NCBI RefSeq assembly: GCF_904846175.1
Contig: NZ_CAJGZM010000002.1
Span: forward strand, 372,001-436,000
Reading direction: 5' to 3'
Length of the DNA stretch: 64,000 nt
Source: Psychrobacter immobilis
Lineage (GTDB): Bacteria > Pseudomonadota > Gammaproteobacteria > Pseudomonadales > Moraxellaceae
The notes below the pieces were generated by a model. That model was given only the letters and a program-made list of their open reading frames with translations, was not told where the DNA came from and searched no databases. Shown one piece after another: positions 1 to 9,414 of the stretch; position 1 is the stretch's first letter, and the number at the start of each line of letters is the position of its first letter. The translations under genes and the position numbers were made by a program.

Positions 1-2
1 CG

Positions 3-545
3 GGCGCGGTGATAGGTATTGCTGCGCAGCCTATTTTGGGAAATATTATCGCAGGTATGCAAGTTGCGATTACCCAGCCTGTGCGTATTGGCGATACGGT
101 GATGATGGAAGGTGAGTGGTGCACGATTGAGGATTTGGGTTACACCTATGCGGTACTAAAGACGTGGGATGAGCGCCGCTTAATTGTGCCCATGCGGCAT
201 TTTATTACTGAGATTGTCGAGAACTGGTCGCATACCGAATCGCATCAAACCTCGGTGATTTATTTATATGTCGATTACGGTGCCGATATTGACGCCATTC
301 GGCAAAAATATATCGAGCTTGTAAAAGACAATGCGCTATGGGACAGTGAAATTGAGCCTGAGTTGTTTACCGTCTCGGTATCAGAAACCACCATTAAACT
401 GCGTTGTAGTCAAGCGTCTGATAACCCTCTCAATGCTTGGACACTCGAATGTGAAGTGCGTGAGCAGATGCTGAGCTATTTATATAGCGAACAAAAAGAA
501 TATTTGCCGGCTGAGCGTTTGATAGTCAAAAATAGTGCTGATTAA
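3..545 (+). CDS. MscS-family mechanosensitive channel, C-terminal part (5' end outside window)
   Basis: The reading frame is open from the first bases of the window, so this is the 3' part of a longer gene; the GTG at 9 is an internal valine, not a start. The first residues (GAVIGIAAQPILGNIIAG) match the pore-lining helix and following segment of MscS channels. They lead into the beta domain (residues about 20-70 of the visible part) and a mixed alpha/beta C-terminal domain. The family sits in the inner membrane and releases solutes on hypo-osmotic shock. The N-terminal membrane helices cannot be seen, so the subfamily cannot be set. No clear terminator follows; a long inverted repeat without a T-run lies just downstream. 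Confidence 0.85.
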   Translation, partial: GAVIGIAAQPILGNIIAGMQVAITQPVRIGDTVMMEGEWCTIEDLGYTYAVLKTWDERRLIVPMRHFITEIVENWSHTESHQTSVIYLYVDYGADIDAIRQKYIELVKDNALWDSEIEPELFTVSVSETTIKLRCSQASDNPLNAWTLECEVREQMLSYLYSEQKEYLPAERLIVKNSAD

Positions 546-1059
546 GTTCGGCTAATTTTAATCATTTTTTAACGGCTTGAACTTATTTGGAAAGTTTCTC
601 AAAGATAAGTTTTTGAAAACTTTCCAAATAAATATAAATTATCAAAGAACCTTATATTATTAAATGACCTTAGATTATTAAATGACAGTGCCATCATATC
701 ATCGTATTAATATAGCAAAATAAGCTGACAAATATGTTATGCGTAGGCTTGCCTTATTTGTTATAATATGGCGTTATTTTTAAGGGATAATTCAGTTATT
801 AAGCATCGTGTAATCAGACTTTAGGAGGTTTAGAGGCGCTGTATTGGCAAATCTACTTACTAATCGTTTTATTACTACTGATAAATAGATAACGTGCCGA
901 GCGAATGTTGGTGTTTAGAGTTTGTTCCTCATGGTTTTCTCATAATCTAACGGCTTTATCTTTATTTGCATTTTAGCCTACCGTTTTTGACAAAACGTTC
1001 GTTTATTGACTTAATACTGCATTGCCCACCCATCAAAATAACCACCACTAGGGGTCTGT
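546..1059. other. Intergenic region upstream of guaB
   Basis: About 510 bases without a convincing gene. It holds a perfect 15-bp inverted repeat (583-597 with 617-631). A tandem TTATTAAATGAC motif lies at about 656-690, and its second copy belongs to a 21-bp motif seen again near 45.27 kb. An extended -10 promoter sequence (TG-T-TATAAT, 759-767) follows. A promoter there would give guaB a leader of nearly 290 bases. A possible 14-codon open frame starting with TTG at 844 is too weak to call. Confidence 0.6.
759..767 (+). promoter_or_regulatory. Putative extended -10 promoter for guaB
   Basis: TG-T-TATAAT is a perfect extended -10 element for the housekeeping sigma factor; no good -35 hexamer stands 17 bp upstream, which is usual for extended -10 promoters. 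It is the best promoter match between the MscS gene and guaB. Inferred from sequence only. Confidence 0.45.
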
Positions 1060-2532
1060 ATGTTGCGAATTGTCGATGAAGCCTTAACCTTTGATGACGT
1101 TTTATTATTGCCAGCTTATTCTGAAATCCTACCAAAAGCTGCTGATTTAACGACCCGCCTAACCAAAAATATCACATTGAATTTACCTATAATCTCTGCT
1201 GCGATGGATACCGTCACTGAATCTGAGATGGCCATCACTATGGCACAGCTTGGTGGCTTGGGTATCTTACATAAAAGCATGGATATCGATAAGCAAGCCA
1301 TGCAAGTACGCCGCGTTAAAAAATTCGAAGCGGGTACGGTGGTTGATCCTATCACGGTTCATCCAGAGATGACGATTGGTGAGCTATTAAGATTGGCCCA
1401 AGATAATAATATCTCAGGTGTGCCTGTGGTTGAGAAGGGCACTGATAAAGTCATCGGTATTGTCACTCACCGCGACTGGCGTTTTGAGACCAATCTATCA
1501 TTGCCAGTCAGTCATATTATGACGCCAAAAGATCAGCTGGTCACCGTTAAAGAAGGTGAGAGCAACGAAAATATCAAAAAACTCCTTCATGAGCACCGTA
1601 TCGAGAAAGTCATTGTCATTAATGATGATTTTCGCTTGCGTGGTCTGATTACGGTTAATGATTTTGCTAAAGCAGAAAACAACCCTAACGCATGTAAAGA
1701 TGAGCACGGTCGTCTGCGAGTTGGCGCAGCTGTTGGTACTGGCGCTGATACCCAAGCACGTGTTGAAGCCTTGATTGCCGCGGACGTCGATATTATCGTT
1801 GTTGATACCGCGCATGGTCACTCAAAAGGCGTGATGGATAAAGTTTCTTGGATTAAAAAGCACTTTCCAAATGTTCAAGTTATCGGCGGTAATATTGCCA
1901 CTGGCGATGCGGCTAAAGCGTTACGTGATGCTGGTGCAGATGCGGTGAAAGTAGGTATCGGCCCAGGATCTATCTGTACCACGCGTATTATCGCTGGTGT
2001 TGGTATGCCGCAAATTTCTGCGATTGATAGCGTCGCAAATGCGCTACAAGACAGTATTCCACTAATTGCTGATGGTGGTATTCGCTATTCAGGCGATATG
2101 GCAAAAGCCATTGCTGCCGGCGCGTCGTGCATCATGGTTGGTTCGCTGATGGCCGGTACCGAAGAAGCGCCAGGTGAGGTCGAACTATTCCAAGGTCGCT
2201 ATTATAAAGCTTATCGCGGTATGGGTAGCTTGGGTGCGATGTCAGGTCAAAACGGCTCGTCAGATCGCTATTTCCAAGATGCCAAAGATGGGGTAGAAAA
2301 ACTGGTTCCAGAAGGTATCGAAGGTCGCGTACCTTATAAAGGACCAGTGGCTGGTATCGTTAACCAAATGATGGGTGGGCTGCGTTCATCAATGGGCTAT
2401 ACTGGCTGTGCAACCATCGAGGAGATGCGCACTAAACCACAGTTTGTTAAAGTGACTTCAGCGGGTATGAAAGAATCACATGTCCATGATGTGCAGATTA
2501 CTAAAGAAGCGCCTAACTATCGTGTCGACTAA
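1060..2532 (+). CDS. guaB: Inosine-5'-monophosphate dehydrogenase
   Basis: GuaB oxidises IMP to XMP with NAD+, the first committed step of GMP synthesis in the cytoplasm. At 490 residues the protein has the normal family length. It shows the N-terminal half of the TIM barrel, a pair of CBS domains inserted at about residues 95-205, and the catalytic loop [11 protein letters not shown] with the nucleophile Cys306. The flap region with GRVPYKG follows, near residue 430. The ATG is preceded by a TAGGGG-like ribosome site. It stands alone with its own terminator at 2599-2640. Nothing unusual was seen in the coding sequence. Confidence 0.98.
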   Translation: MLRIVDEALTFDDVLLLPAYSEILPKAADLTTRLTKNITLNLPIISAAMDTVTESEMAITMAQLGGLGILHKSMDIDKQAMQVRRVKKFEAGTVVDPITVHPEMTIGELLRLAQDNNISGVPVVEKGTDKVIGIVTHRDWRFETNLSLPVSHIMTPKDQLVTVKEGESNENIKKLLHEHRIEKVIVINDDFRLRGLITVNDFAKAENNPNACKDEHGRLRVGAAVGTGADTQARVEALIAADVDIIVVDTAHGHSKGVMDKVSWIKKHFPNVQVIGGNIATGDAAKALRDAGADAVKVGIGPGSICTTRIIAGVGMPQISAIDSVANALQDSIPLIADGGIRYSGDMAKAIAAGASCIMVGSLMAGTEEAPGEVELFQGRYYKAYRGMGSLGAMSGQNGSSDRYFQDAKDGVEKLVPEGIEGRVPYKGPVAGIVNQMMGGLRSSMGYTGCATIEEMRTKPQFVKVTSAGMKESHVHDVQITKEAPNYRVD

Positions 2533-2598
2533 TCACGTTTTTAACGCTGTATAAGCGTAAATCACCTGCTTAGTAGCGTTGTCGTGACTTCGAGATAC

Positions 2599-2640
2599 AA
2601 ACAGCCAACAATGCCTTGTTATTGTTGGCTGTTTTTTTTG
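2599..2640 (+). terminator. Rho-independent terminator after guaB
   Basis: ACAGCCAACAAT (2601-2612) pairs perfectly with ATTGTTGGCTGT (2621-2632) and is followed by a run of eight T. Confidence 0.9.
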
Positions 2641-2732
2641 TAAAATACAAGATTGGATTAAGCGTATTTTTATCTAAGGCTATGCCTGTGCGCACGTCTG
2701 GTTTTTACTTTTAACATTGAGGAATAATAATA

Positions 2733-4100
2733 ATGAGCTACTTTGGCACTGATGGTATTCGCGGAAAATTTGGTGAACTACCCATTACCCCTGATTTTAT
2801 TTTAAAGTTGGGCTATGTGACGGGGTTGGTGCTGATAGAAAATAATAATAATCCTGCTCGTAAACCTAGTGTGGTTATTGGTAAAGACACGCGTCTATCA
2901 GGTTATGTGATTGAAGGGGCGCTGCAGGCAGGCTTTAATGCCGCCGGTGTCGACGTCCATATGCTAGGACCGTTACCAACGCCTGCTATCGCGCATCTGA
3001 CGCGCAGCTTTAATGCTGATGCTGGTGTAGTGATTTCTGCCTCGCACAATCCTTATTTTGATAACGGTATCAAATTTTTCTCAGGTGATGGCAAAAAACT
3101 CACTGATGAGCTGCAAAATGCTATTAACGATAAATTGACCGCCATTATGTCTACCACAGACAGTAACGACGCTCTGATGCCTATTTTAGATCCAGCACAA
3201 TTGGGTAAAAACAATCGTATCAATGATGCCAAAGGGCGCTATATTGAGTTTTGCAAAGGCAGCTTTCCTTATCAATACGATTTAGATCATTTGACCGTCG
3301 TTGTCGACTGTGCCAATGGCGCAGGTTATAGTGTCGCGCCGCGCGTTATGCGTGAACTTGGCGCCAATGTTATTGCGATTAACAACAAACCCGACGGTAT
3401 TAATATCAATGCAAAGTGCGGCTCGACCCATCCTGAAAGTCTGCAAAAAGCCGTACTCGAGCACGAAGCCGATGTCGGTATTGCTTTAGATGGTGATGGT
3501 GACCGTATCGTGATGGTCGATGAAGCAGGTGAGTTGGTCGACGGTGATGGTATTTTGTATGTACTTGCGACTCAAGGTCAAACCAAAGCCAAAGGCGTCG
3601 TTGGGACGTTAATGAGCAACATGGGCTTAGAGTTGGCGTTAAAAGACGCTGACATTGAGTTTACGCGTGCAAAAGTGGGTGACCGTTATGTGATGCAAGA
3701 GCTTGAAGCCAATGGCTGGATATTGGGTGGTGAGCCATCGGGTCATATCTTATGCTTGGATAAAAGTCGTACTGGCGATGCGATTATTGCAGGCTTGCAA
3801 GTGCTGGCAGTGATGCAAGCACGCGGTAAAGCGCTTAGCGATTTGACCGAAGGTTTTGAGGTATTACCGCAGAAGTTAGTCAATGTGCGCTTATCGAAAA
3901 TGCAAGATCCGTTTGAACATGAGGAATTGGTTACCTCTTTTGATAAAGCTCGCGCTACTTTAGAAGGTCGTGGCCGCTTGCTTATTCGCCAATCGGGTAC
4001 AGAGCCGATGATTCGAGTCATGGTCGAGTCAGATGATGAGATAGAATGCGATGTAATGGCAAATGATTTGGCAGATAAAATCAAAACGGTCTTGGGTTAA
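2733..4100 (+). CDS. glmM: Phosphoglucosamine mutase
   Basis: GlmM converts glucosamine-6-phosphate to glucosamine-1-phosphate on the way to UDP-GlcNAc, feeding peptidoglycan and lipid A. The 455-residue protein carries the phosphoserine loop SASHNP (Ser104), the Mg-binding DGDGDR loop (residues 253-258), a sugar-binding GEPSGH motif, and the phosphate-binding RQSGTEP motif near the C terminus. These place it in GlmM rather than general phosphomannomutase. A GAGGAA ribosome site precedes the ATG. It is followed by pdxH on the same strand after 63 bases. Confidence 0.97.
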   Translation: MSYFGTDGIRGKFGELPITPDFILKLGYVTGLVLIENNNNPARKPSVVIGKDTRLSGYVIEGALQAGFNAAGVDVHMLGPLPTPAIAHLTRSFNADAGVVISASHNPYFDNGIKFFSGDGKKLTDELQNAINDKLTAIMSTTDSNDALMPILDPAQLGKNNRINDAKGRYIEFCKGSFPYQYDLDHLTVVVDCANGAGYSVAPRVMRELGANVIAINNKPDGININAKCGSTHPESLQKAVLEHEADVGIALDGDGDRIVMVDEAGELVDGDGILYVLATQGQTKAKGVVGTLMSNMGLELALKDADIEFTRAKVGDRYVMQELEANGWILGGEPSGHILCLDKSRTGDAIIAGLQVLAVMQARGKALSDLTEGFEVLPQKLVNVRLSKMQDPFEHEELVTSFDKARATLEGRGRLLIRQSGTEPMIRVMVESDDEIECDVMANDLADKIKTVLG

Positions 4101-4163
4101 AAGCCTCGGGTTAATAGTATTTACGAGTATGGTTTGTATTTACGAATATAATGAGAAACAATC

Positions 4164-4829
4164 ATGAGTATGGATTTTACCGATCAGCGCCTATCCTATG
4201 AGAAAGGCCAACTTGACCAACAGTTAGTACCCGCGTCACCATTTGAGCTGTTAAAAGCTTGGATGAATGAGGCAATAGAAGCACAAGTGCAAGAACCGTA
4301 TGCGATGAGCTTAGCGACTTGTGGAGCGGATAATAAGCCTAGCGTGCGTATTGTTTTGATGCGCGAGATTACCAATAAAGGTATCGTTTTTTATACCAAC
4401 TATGAAAGCGCGAAGGGCCAAGATATCGCTGAAAACCCCAATGCCGAAGCACTGTTTTTTTGGCATAAGCTTGAGCGTCAAATTCGTATCAGCGGCAGTA
4501 TTGCTAAAATTGATGCCAATAAATCTGCGGCTTATTTTCAAAAACGTCCACATGATAGTCAGGTGGGCGCGTGGGTTAGCCAGCCGCAAAGTGGTGAAGT
4601 TGCCAATCGCGCCGTGATGGAACAAACGTTTGCACAGCTACAAGCCGATTATCCAACAGACAGTCCAGTACCCACTCCTGAGTTTTGGGGTGGTTATGAG
4701 ATTACGATTGAGGAAATTGAGTTTTGGCAAGGTCGCGCCAATCGTATGCACGACCGTATTGTTTATACGTTAGATACCAGTAGCGAAGAAAGCACGGCAA
4801 AATGGACAACCAAGCGCTTATTGCCATAA
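4164..4829 (+). CDS. pdxH: Pyridoxamine/pyridoxine 5'-phosphate oxidase
   Basis: PdxH uses FMN and oxygen to make pyridoxal 5'-phosphate from PNP or PMP. The 221-residue product has the family length and core: the FMN-binding VRIVLMREI segment, the FYTNYESAKGQDI loop, FFWHKLERQIRISG, and the C-terminal FWQGRANRMHDR motif that binds substrate. PLP made here could serve the PLP enzyme encoded next at 5114, but that link is only positional. A strong terminator follows. Confidence 0.97.
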   Translation: MSMDFTDQRLSYEKGQLDQQLVPASPFELLKAWMNEAIEAQVQEPYAMSLATCGADNKPSVRIVLMREITNKGIVFYTNYESAKGQDIAENPNAEALFFWHKLERQIRISGSIAKIDANKSAAYFQKRPHDSQVGAWVSQPQSGEVANRAVMEQTFAQLQADYPTDSPVPTPEFWGGYEITIEEIEFWQGRANRMHDRIVYTLDTSSEESTAKWTTKRLLP

Positions 4830-4886
4830 TATTTGTACATCTATAGCGAATATTTATAGCGCGCTGTTTTATTGATAAAACAAAAA

Positions 4887-4930
4887 TCCCTCTAAACCGA
4901 ATAATATAGGTATTTAGAGGGTTTTTTTTA
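4887..4930 (+). terminator. Rho-independent terminator after pdxH
   Basis: CCCTCTAAA (4888-4896) pairs with TTTAGAGGG (4913-4921), followed by eight T. Confidence 0.9.
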
Positions 4931-5113
4931 TGTGCTCATAATTATAAATTATCTTATCATCCTAACAATTGTTCTATTTTTATAGATATGATGCTTGACT
5001 GTCTTATACGCTAGGTTCAAACTATGGTGCTGATTTATGCTCTTTTATAGAGTGTAATTGAGAGAATAATAAAAAAAGGGGCTGTTTTTAATCGTTGTTA
5101 CAAGGAAAGTAAA

Positions 5114-6394
5114 ATGGATTTTGCTCACATTACTCCGCCAAAGACTCCAAGTGCATGGCTCGATATGGACGCGCTTGATCATAATATAAAATTGGTCAAT
5201 CAAAAAACCCAAGCCGTTAAGTTGCGTTTGGCAACGAAGTCTATTCGTTCTCTCGATGTCCTGCGTTATATTCAAAACAAATCTCCTCACTTTATCGGCC
5301 TCATGTCCTATGCTGCCGACGAGTCATTGTATCTATTAGAAAACAGCTTTGATAATATCCTTTGCGCTTATCCAACCTTGGATATGGAGAGCGTTGCAGC
5401 AACCTTTAACTATACCAAGCAAGGCGCAACCATGATTTGGATGGTTGATCGCCCTGAGCATGTTGATGTACTTAATAAAGTTGCCAAAGCTCATGATGTC
5501 ATCATCGACGTTTGCCTCGATATCAATATGTCGATGCCGCTACCAAAGTTATATTTTGGTACCAAGCGCTCGGCATTGATGAGCATCAAAGATGTTAAGA
5601 AACTACTGAAGCATATCAAAAAATGTGTCCATATCAATGTCAGTGCGGCGATGGGTTATGAGGCACAAATTGCTGGTTTACCGGAGCATTTACCGGGCAA
5701 AAATTTGTTGTCACCTGCCATTCGTTTATTAAAAAGCCGCTCACAAAAACAAGTGAGTAAGCGACGCAGCTCAATCGTTGAATATCTGCATAAACAAGGC
5801 CATACCCTGAAGCTTGTCAACGGTGGCGGTAGCGGCAGTATGGATTTTACCTCAAGCCAACCTGAGGTCAGCGAGATAACGGTTGGTTCGGCGTATTATA
5901 AACCGGCCTATTTTGATTATATGGATAGCATGCATGAGTTTCAGCCTGCTGCTGGTTTTGTGCTGCCTGTGACGCGTCAGCCTGAAAAAGGCGTCATCAC
6001 CTGTCATGGTGGTGGCTTTATTGCGTCGGGTGCGACAGGTGTGGATAAAGCGCCAGTGATACATTATCCCGAATATTTATCATCATTAAGCGATGAAGAT
6101 TTTGGTGAAGTACAAACGCCAATGGCTCTCTCAAAAAATAGAAAAGGTAGCGATAACCCGCTTATTAGTATCGGTGATGGAGTTTGGTGCCGGCATGCGA
6201 AGGCAGGCGAGCTGTGTGAGCATTTTAACGAGCTTATTTGTTATCGACAGTCTTTTCAATCTACAGCAGATGGTTTGGTAAGCGACGGTTTAGTAATCGA
6301 TGGAACGCTTGCAGAGAAAAGTGAAAAAACAAACAAAGAAGAAAAGCAGCAAATAATGACAACTTACCGAGGAGAGGGCAAATGTTTTCATTAA
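5114..6394 (+). CDS. D-threonine-aldolase-like fold-type III PLP enzyme (amino acid deaminase/aldolase)
   Basis: The 426-residue protein looks like an alanine-racemase-type N-terminal TIM barrel with a D-serine-dehydratase-like C-terminal domain, the architecture of D-threonine aldolases and related deaminases. Visible marks are the opening SAWLDMDALDHNI, the likely PLP lysine in LRLATKSIRS (about residue 42), a glycine-rich phosphate loop (VNGGGSGS, about residue 240), and a C-terminal RHAKAGELCEHFNEL segment matching this subfamily. A good ribosome site (AAGGAA) precedes the ATG. Its last 13 bases overlap the start of the flavoprotein gene at 6382, so the two are probably translated together. 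The substrate is unknown; family membership is fairly sure, the reaction is not. Confidence 0.85.
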   Translation: MDFAHITPPKTPSAWLDMDALDHNIKLVNQKTQAVKLRLATKSIRSLDVLRYIQNKSPHFIGLMSYAADESLYLLENSFDNILCAYPTLDMESVAATFNYTKQGATMIWMVDRPEHVDVLNKVAKAHDVIIDVCLDINMSMPLPKLYFGTKRSALMSIKDVKKLLKHIKKCVHINVSAAMGYEAQIAGLPEHLPGKNLLSPAIRLLKSRSQKQVSKRRSSIVEYLHKQGHTLKLVNGGGSGSMDFTSSQPEVSEITVGSAYYKPAYFDYMDSMHEFQPAAGFVLPVTRQPEKGVITCHGGGFIASGATGVDKAPVIHYPEYLSSLSDEDFGEVQTPMALSKNRKGSDNPLISIGDGVWCRHAKAGELCEHFNELICYRQSFQSTADGLVSDGLVIDGTLAEKSEKTNKEEKQQIMTTYRGEGKCFH

Positions 6395-7728
6395 AGCAGT
6401 GGCAAGGAAGTAATGACTGGCAAAACTGGGTAGGATACGAGCGTGCTGCCCCTGAGCAAAAGCTTACGCCTTCATCGGTTGCAGAACTACAAGAGATTGT
6501 CAAAAACGCACGGGCGAATAAAAAGCGCGTTAGAGTCACCGGCGCGGCGCATTCTTTTAGTGGCTGCGCAAAACCTGAAGAAATTGCCGTCAGTTTGCAT
6601 AATATGCGCGGTCTTATCTCGGTCGATAAAGAGGCGAAGCTTGCCACTTTACATGCCGGTACTTATTTATATGAAATTGGCACAGCACTTAAAGAGCATG
6701 GTTTGGCGTTAGAAAACATGGGTGATGTACAAGCGCAGACTATTGCTGGTGCTGCCAGTACCGCAACTCATGGCACAGGGATTACTCTGGGTTCTATTGC
6801 CAATCAAGTAGTGATGTGGGAGTGGGTTGATGGTAAAGGAGAAGTACATACCCATCATCGCGGCGACCCAAAAACTGACGAGCTGGGTAATGCTTTGCAT
6901 GCCAGCCTTGGTATGCTCGGTATTTTTACTAAATTAACCCTTAAAGTGGTTGACCTCTATGGACTTAAAGAGTCCAACGAAGTATTAGACTTTGAAGAAG
7001 GCTTGGCACGTTTTCATGAAACCGCGCACAGCCATCGTCATCTAGAATGGTTTTTGTTTCCCGGCACCAATAAGATTCAGCAAAAGACGCTGTCGGTAAT
7101 AGAGCCCAAAGCGATGACGGGTACACAAAAGCTAAAAGACCATTTCGACAGCGTGGTCACTTTGAATGGTGCTTTTTATGTATTGTGTGAGCTGGCTCGT
7201 ATGAAGCCATTGCTGACCAAAAAAGTGAGTGAAATATCTGCCAGCTCCATTCCTAATACCAAACGTGAAGGCTATAGTTATGAGGTGTTTCCGACACCGC
7301 GCGGCGTTAAGTTTAATGAGTCTGAATACTTTATTAAGTTATCTGATTTTGATGAATGTATCTCTGAGGTCAATCATATTTTATTAAAAGACAATAAAGG
7401 CTCGCACTTTCCCATCGAAGTGCGCACGCATAAAGGTGAGACTGGCATGCTCAGTCCTACGCAGGGAGAAGATTGCGCGGTATTATCGTTTCATGTCTAT
7501 AAAGGTATGGACTGTGAGCCACTATTTAAATGGCTGTACGAGTATATGAAAAAATGGCAGGGTCGTCCGCACTGGGGTAAAGTGAATAAATTGAACCATC
7601 TCGAGCTGCAAAGCTTATATCCTAAGCTCAATCGCTTTTTAGAAATTCGCCGTGAGTTTGATCCTGATAACGTTTTTATGAATAGCTGGCTTGAGCAAAA
7701 GTTTTGTATTGCAAGCGTTTATAAATGA
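6382..7728 (+). CDS. D-arabinono-1,4-lactone oxidase-like FAD-dependent oxidoreductase
   Basis: A 448-residue member of the vanillyl-alcohol-oxidase/GULO-ALO flavoprotein family. The N-terminal FAD-binding domain contains TGAAHSFSG (residues 53-61), where His57 is at the position that carries covalent FAD in many relatives. ENMGDVQAQTIAGAASTATHGTG binds the cofactor, and the C-terminal ALO domain ends with the HWGK motif (397-400), equivalent to the HWAK signature. Family members oxidise aldonolactones or alditols. The start overlaps the upstream PLP enzyme gene by 13 bases behind a GAGGAG ribosome site, so they form an operon. The true substrate is not known. Confidence 0.88.
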   Translation: MFSLKQWQGSNDWQNWVGYERAAPEQKLTPSSVAELQEIVKNARANKKRVRVTGAAHSFSGCAKPEEIAVSLHNMRGLISVDKEAKLATLHAGTYLYEIGTALKEHGLALENMGDVQAQTIAGAASTATHGTGITLGSIANQVVMWEWVDGKGEVHTHHRGDPKTDELGNALHASLGMLGIFTKLTLKVVDLYGLKESNEVLDFEEGLARFHETAHSHRHLEWFLFPGTNKIQQKTLSVIEPKAMTGTQKLKDHFDSVVTLNGAFYVLCELARMKPLLTKKVSEISASSIPNTKREGYSYEVFPTPRGVKFNESEYFIKLSDFDECISEVNHILLKDNKGSHFPIEVRTHKGETGMLSPTQGEDCAVLSFHVYKGMDCEPLFKWLYEYMKKWQGRPHWGKVNKLNHLELQSLYPKLNRFLEIRREFDPDNVFMNSWLEQKFCIASVYK

Positions 7729-7814
7729 ACAAAGTTATAAAATAGTCGAACGCCAATAATCTATTGACAAACAAGCTATTTATAGACTATCTATTTATAG
7801 AAACCGGACATAAA

Positions 7815-7842
7815 AAAACAGCTCTTAAAGAGCTGTTTTTTT
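7815..7842. terminator. Bidirectional terminator between the ALO-like gene and the GST gene
   Basis: CAGCTCT (7819-7825) pairs with AGAGCTG (7829-7835), flanked by an A-run on the left and a T-run on the right, so it can serve both converging genes. Confidence 0.85.
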
Positions 7843-7873
7843 ATTAAACAATCAGAACTGTCTTACTTAGCGC

Positions 7874-8509
7874 TTAATAGTTAATAGAGTCATCATGATT
7901 GGCTTCCAAACGCATAGCGCGCTGATAGCTATCAATACTGGTCAATTGCAGCGCATATTGCTTGATATGCATATAATCGTCCAACTCGCCACGCTTAGCC
8001 AGCATGATTAAGTCAAACGACAGCATAAAATCGGCGCCGCTTAGCTTATTACCAACGATAAACGCTTTGTCTTTAACCTCGTCATTTAAGTAGCCCAGCA
8101 ATTTGTGCTTTTCTTGACTGATATAACCGCTCAAGAATGCATTATCGCCCACACCTGCTTTAGTGGTAAACAGCTCGAGCAATAGCGGCAACATCAGCGA
8201 GCTTTCGGCAAAGTGAATCCACTGCAAGTAATGACCATATTCTACGCTATCGGTAATAGGGCGTAGGCGCTCTGGGGCAAAGCGTTCAATTAACATCTCA
8301 ATAATTGCCCCTGATTCGGCATAAAGCTCGCCATCCATCTCAATAACCGGAGATTTACCAAGTGGATGAATTGCCTTTAAGCTATCAGGTGCTAGATGCG
8401 TTTTGGCATCACGCTGATGGCTAATGAGCTCATAAGGTTGCCCCAACTCCTCTAGTAGCCATAGCGTACGCAGTGAGCGCGATTGATTAAGATGGTGTAA
8501 GCGAATCAT
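7874..8509 (-). CDS. Glutathione S-transferase family protein
   Basis: The 211-residue protein opens with a thioredoxin-like GST domain (IRLHHLNQSRSLRTLWLLEEL) with a Ser-rich active-site region. LGKSPVIEMDGELYAESGAIIEML holds the cis-proline and the Glu-Ser pair that binds the glutathione gamma-glutamyl group. An all-helical C-terminal domain (FIVGNKLSGADFMLSFDL) follows. GSTs conjugate glutathione to electrophiles or act as peroxidases. It starts 30 bases after the stop of the DJ-1-like gene, so the two are probably one operon within the detoxification island. Exact class not resolved. Confidence 0.92.
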   Translation of the reverse strand: MIRLHHLNQSRSLRTLWLLEELGQPYELISHQRDAKTHLAPDSLKAIHPLGKSPVIEMDGELYAESGAIIEMLIERFAPERLRPITDSVEYGHYLQWIHFAESSLMLPLLLELFTTKAGVGDNAFLSGYISQEKHKLLGYLNDEVKDKAFIVGNKLSGADFMLSFDLIMLAKRGELDDYMHIKQYALQLTSIDSYQRAMRLEANHDDSINY

Positions 8510-8539
8510 GATATTAGCCTTTTGGCGGTATTTTTTATA

Positions 8540-9217
8540 TTAAGCGTTAAGTTTAGCAAGTAAGCGTTTAGCAGCTTCTTCTGATGACGCTGGGTTTTGA
8601 CCGGTAATCAATAGACCGTCTTCAACGACATACGACTCCCAATCTGCGCCTTTTTCGTAGTGACCGCCATTGGCTTTTAAAACGTCTTCTAATAAGAAAG
8701 GTACGACGTCAGTGAGCTGTACGCCTTCTTCTTCGGTATTGGTAAAGCCAGTGACTTTTTTACCTTTGACCAAATATTCACCATCTATTTTGACGTTTTT
8801 AAGCGCTGCAGGAGCGTGACAAACGAAAGCAACCGGTTTGTCTTGTTTAACAAAGGTTTCGATTAATTCAATAGAGTTTTTATCGACTGCCAAATCCCAC
8901 AATGGACCATGACCACCCGGATAAAAGACAGAATCAAAGTCTTCAGCTTTTACATCAGCAAGCTTTTTGGTATTGGCAAGACGCTCTTGAGCTTCAGAGT
9001 CTTCTTTAAAGCGTTTGGTATCTTTTGTTTGCGCGTCTTCAGTATCGCTACTTGGATCGAGTGGTGGTTGACCACCAGCAGGAGAGGCTAGGGTAATGTT
9101 GACGCCAGCATCCAAAAAAGCATAATAAGGAGCGGCAAATTCTTCTAGCCAAAAGCCGGTTTTCTTGCCTGTATCGCCCAATTTATCGTGTGAGGTTAGT
9201 ACCATTAAGATATTCAT
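8540..9217 (-). CDS. DJ-1/PfpI-family protein (type 1 glutamine amidotransferase-like, Hsp31/glyoxalase III type)
   Basis: The 225-residue protein carries the nucleophile elbow VAFVCHAPAAL with Cys133-His134, and a conserved Glu pair in GFWLEEFAAPY (25-26). The ASPAGGQPPLDPSS and YPGGHGPLWDL motifs are typical of the Hsp31/HchA-like branch. Such proteins act as glutathione-independent glyoxalases (methylglyoxal to lactate) or stress chaperones. The location between a reductase and a GST, in a region with NemR-type operators, fits a role in dealing with reactive carbonyls. Which activity it has cannot be told from the sequence. Confidence 0.9.
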   Translation of the reverse strand: MNILMVLTSHDKLGDTGKKTGFWLEEFAAPYYAFLDAGVNITLASPAGGQPPLDPSSDTEDAQTKDTKRFKEDSEAQERLANTKKLADVKAEDFDSVFYPGGHGPLWDLAVDKNSIELIETFVKQDKPVAFVCHAPAALKNVKIDGEYLVKGKKVTGFTNTEEEGVQLTDVVPFLLEDVLKANGGHYEKGADWESYVVEDGLLITGQNPASSEEAAKRLLAKLNA

Positions 9218-9278
9218 AATTGTCCTTATTTATTATTTGTATTGATTGCTAAGTTTTAATACCAAGTTTAGGTGTGTA

Positions 9279-9310
9279 GCAGCCAGCATAGCTTTAACAA
9301 TGCTGGCTGC
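9279..9310. repeat. 11-bp perfect hairpin between the DJ-1-like and MDR genes
   Basis: GCAGCCAGCAT (9279-9289) pairs with ATGCTGGCTGC (9300-9310) around a 10-base loop. No T-run follows on either strand, so it is a weak terminator or an RNA-processing structure on the minus-strand transcript of the island. Confidence 0.6.
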
Positions 9311-9414
9311 TAATATTATTGATGCATTGATCATTATTTTCAGTAGTTGTCTTAACTTATTATGTTGTTAAGTGGTTATCTGAAGGTAATTGAGTATTCG
9401 CTGCAGTCTATTGA

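Noticed and set aside
583..631. 15-bp perfect inverted repeat after the MscS gene considered as a terminator
   Set aside because: There is no T-run after the second arm on either strand and the loop is long, so it is noted only as an inverted repeat.
844..888. 14-codon TTG-started frame in the guaB leader considered as a leader peptide
   Set aside because: The AGGAGG nearby is too far away, the start codon is rare, and no attenuation structure follows.
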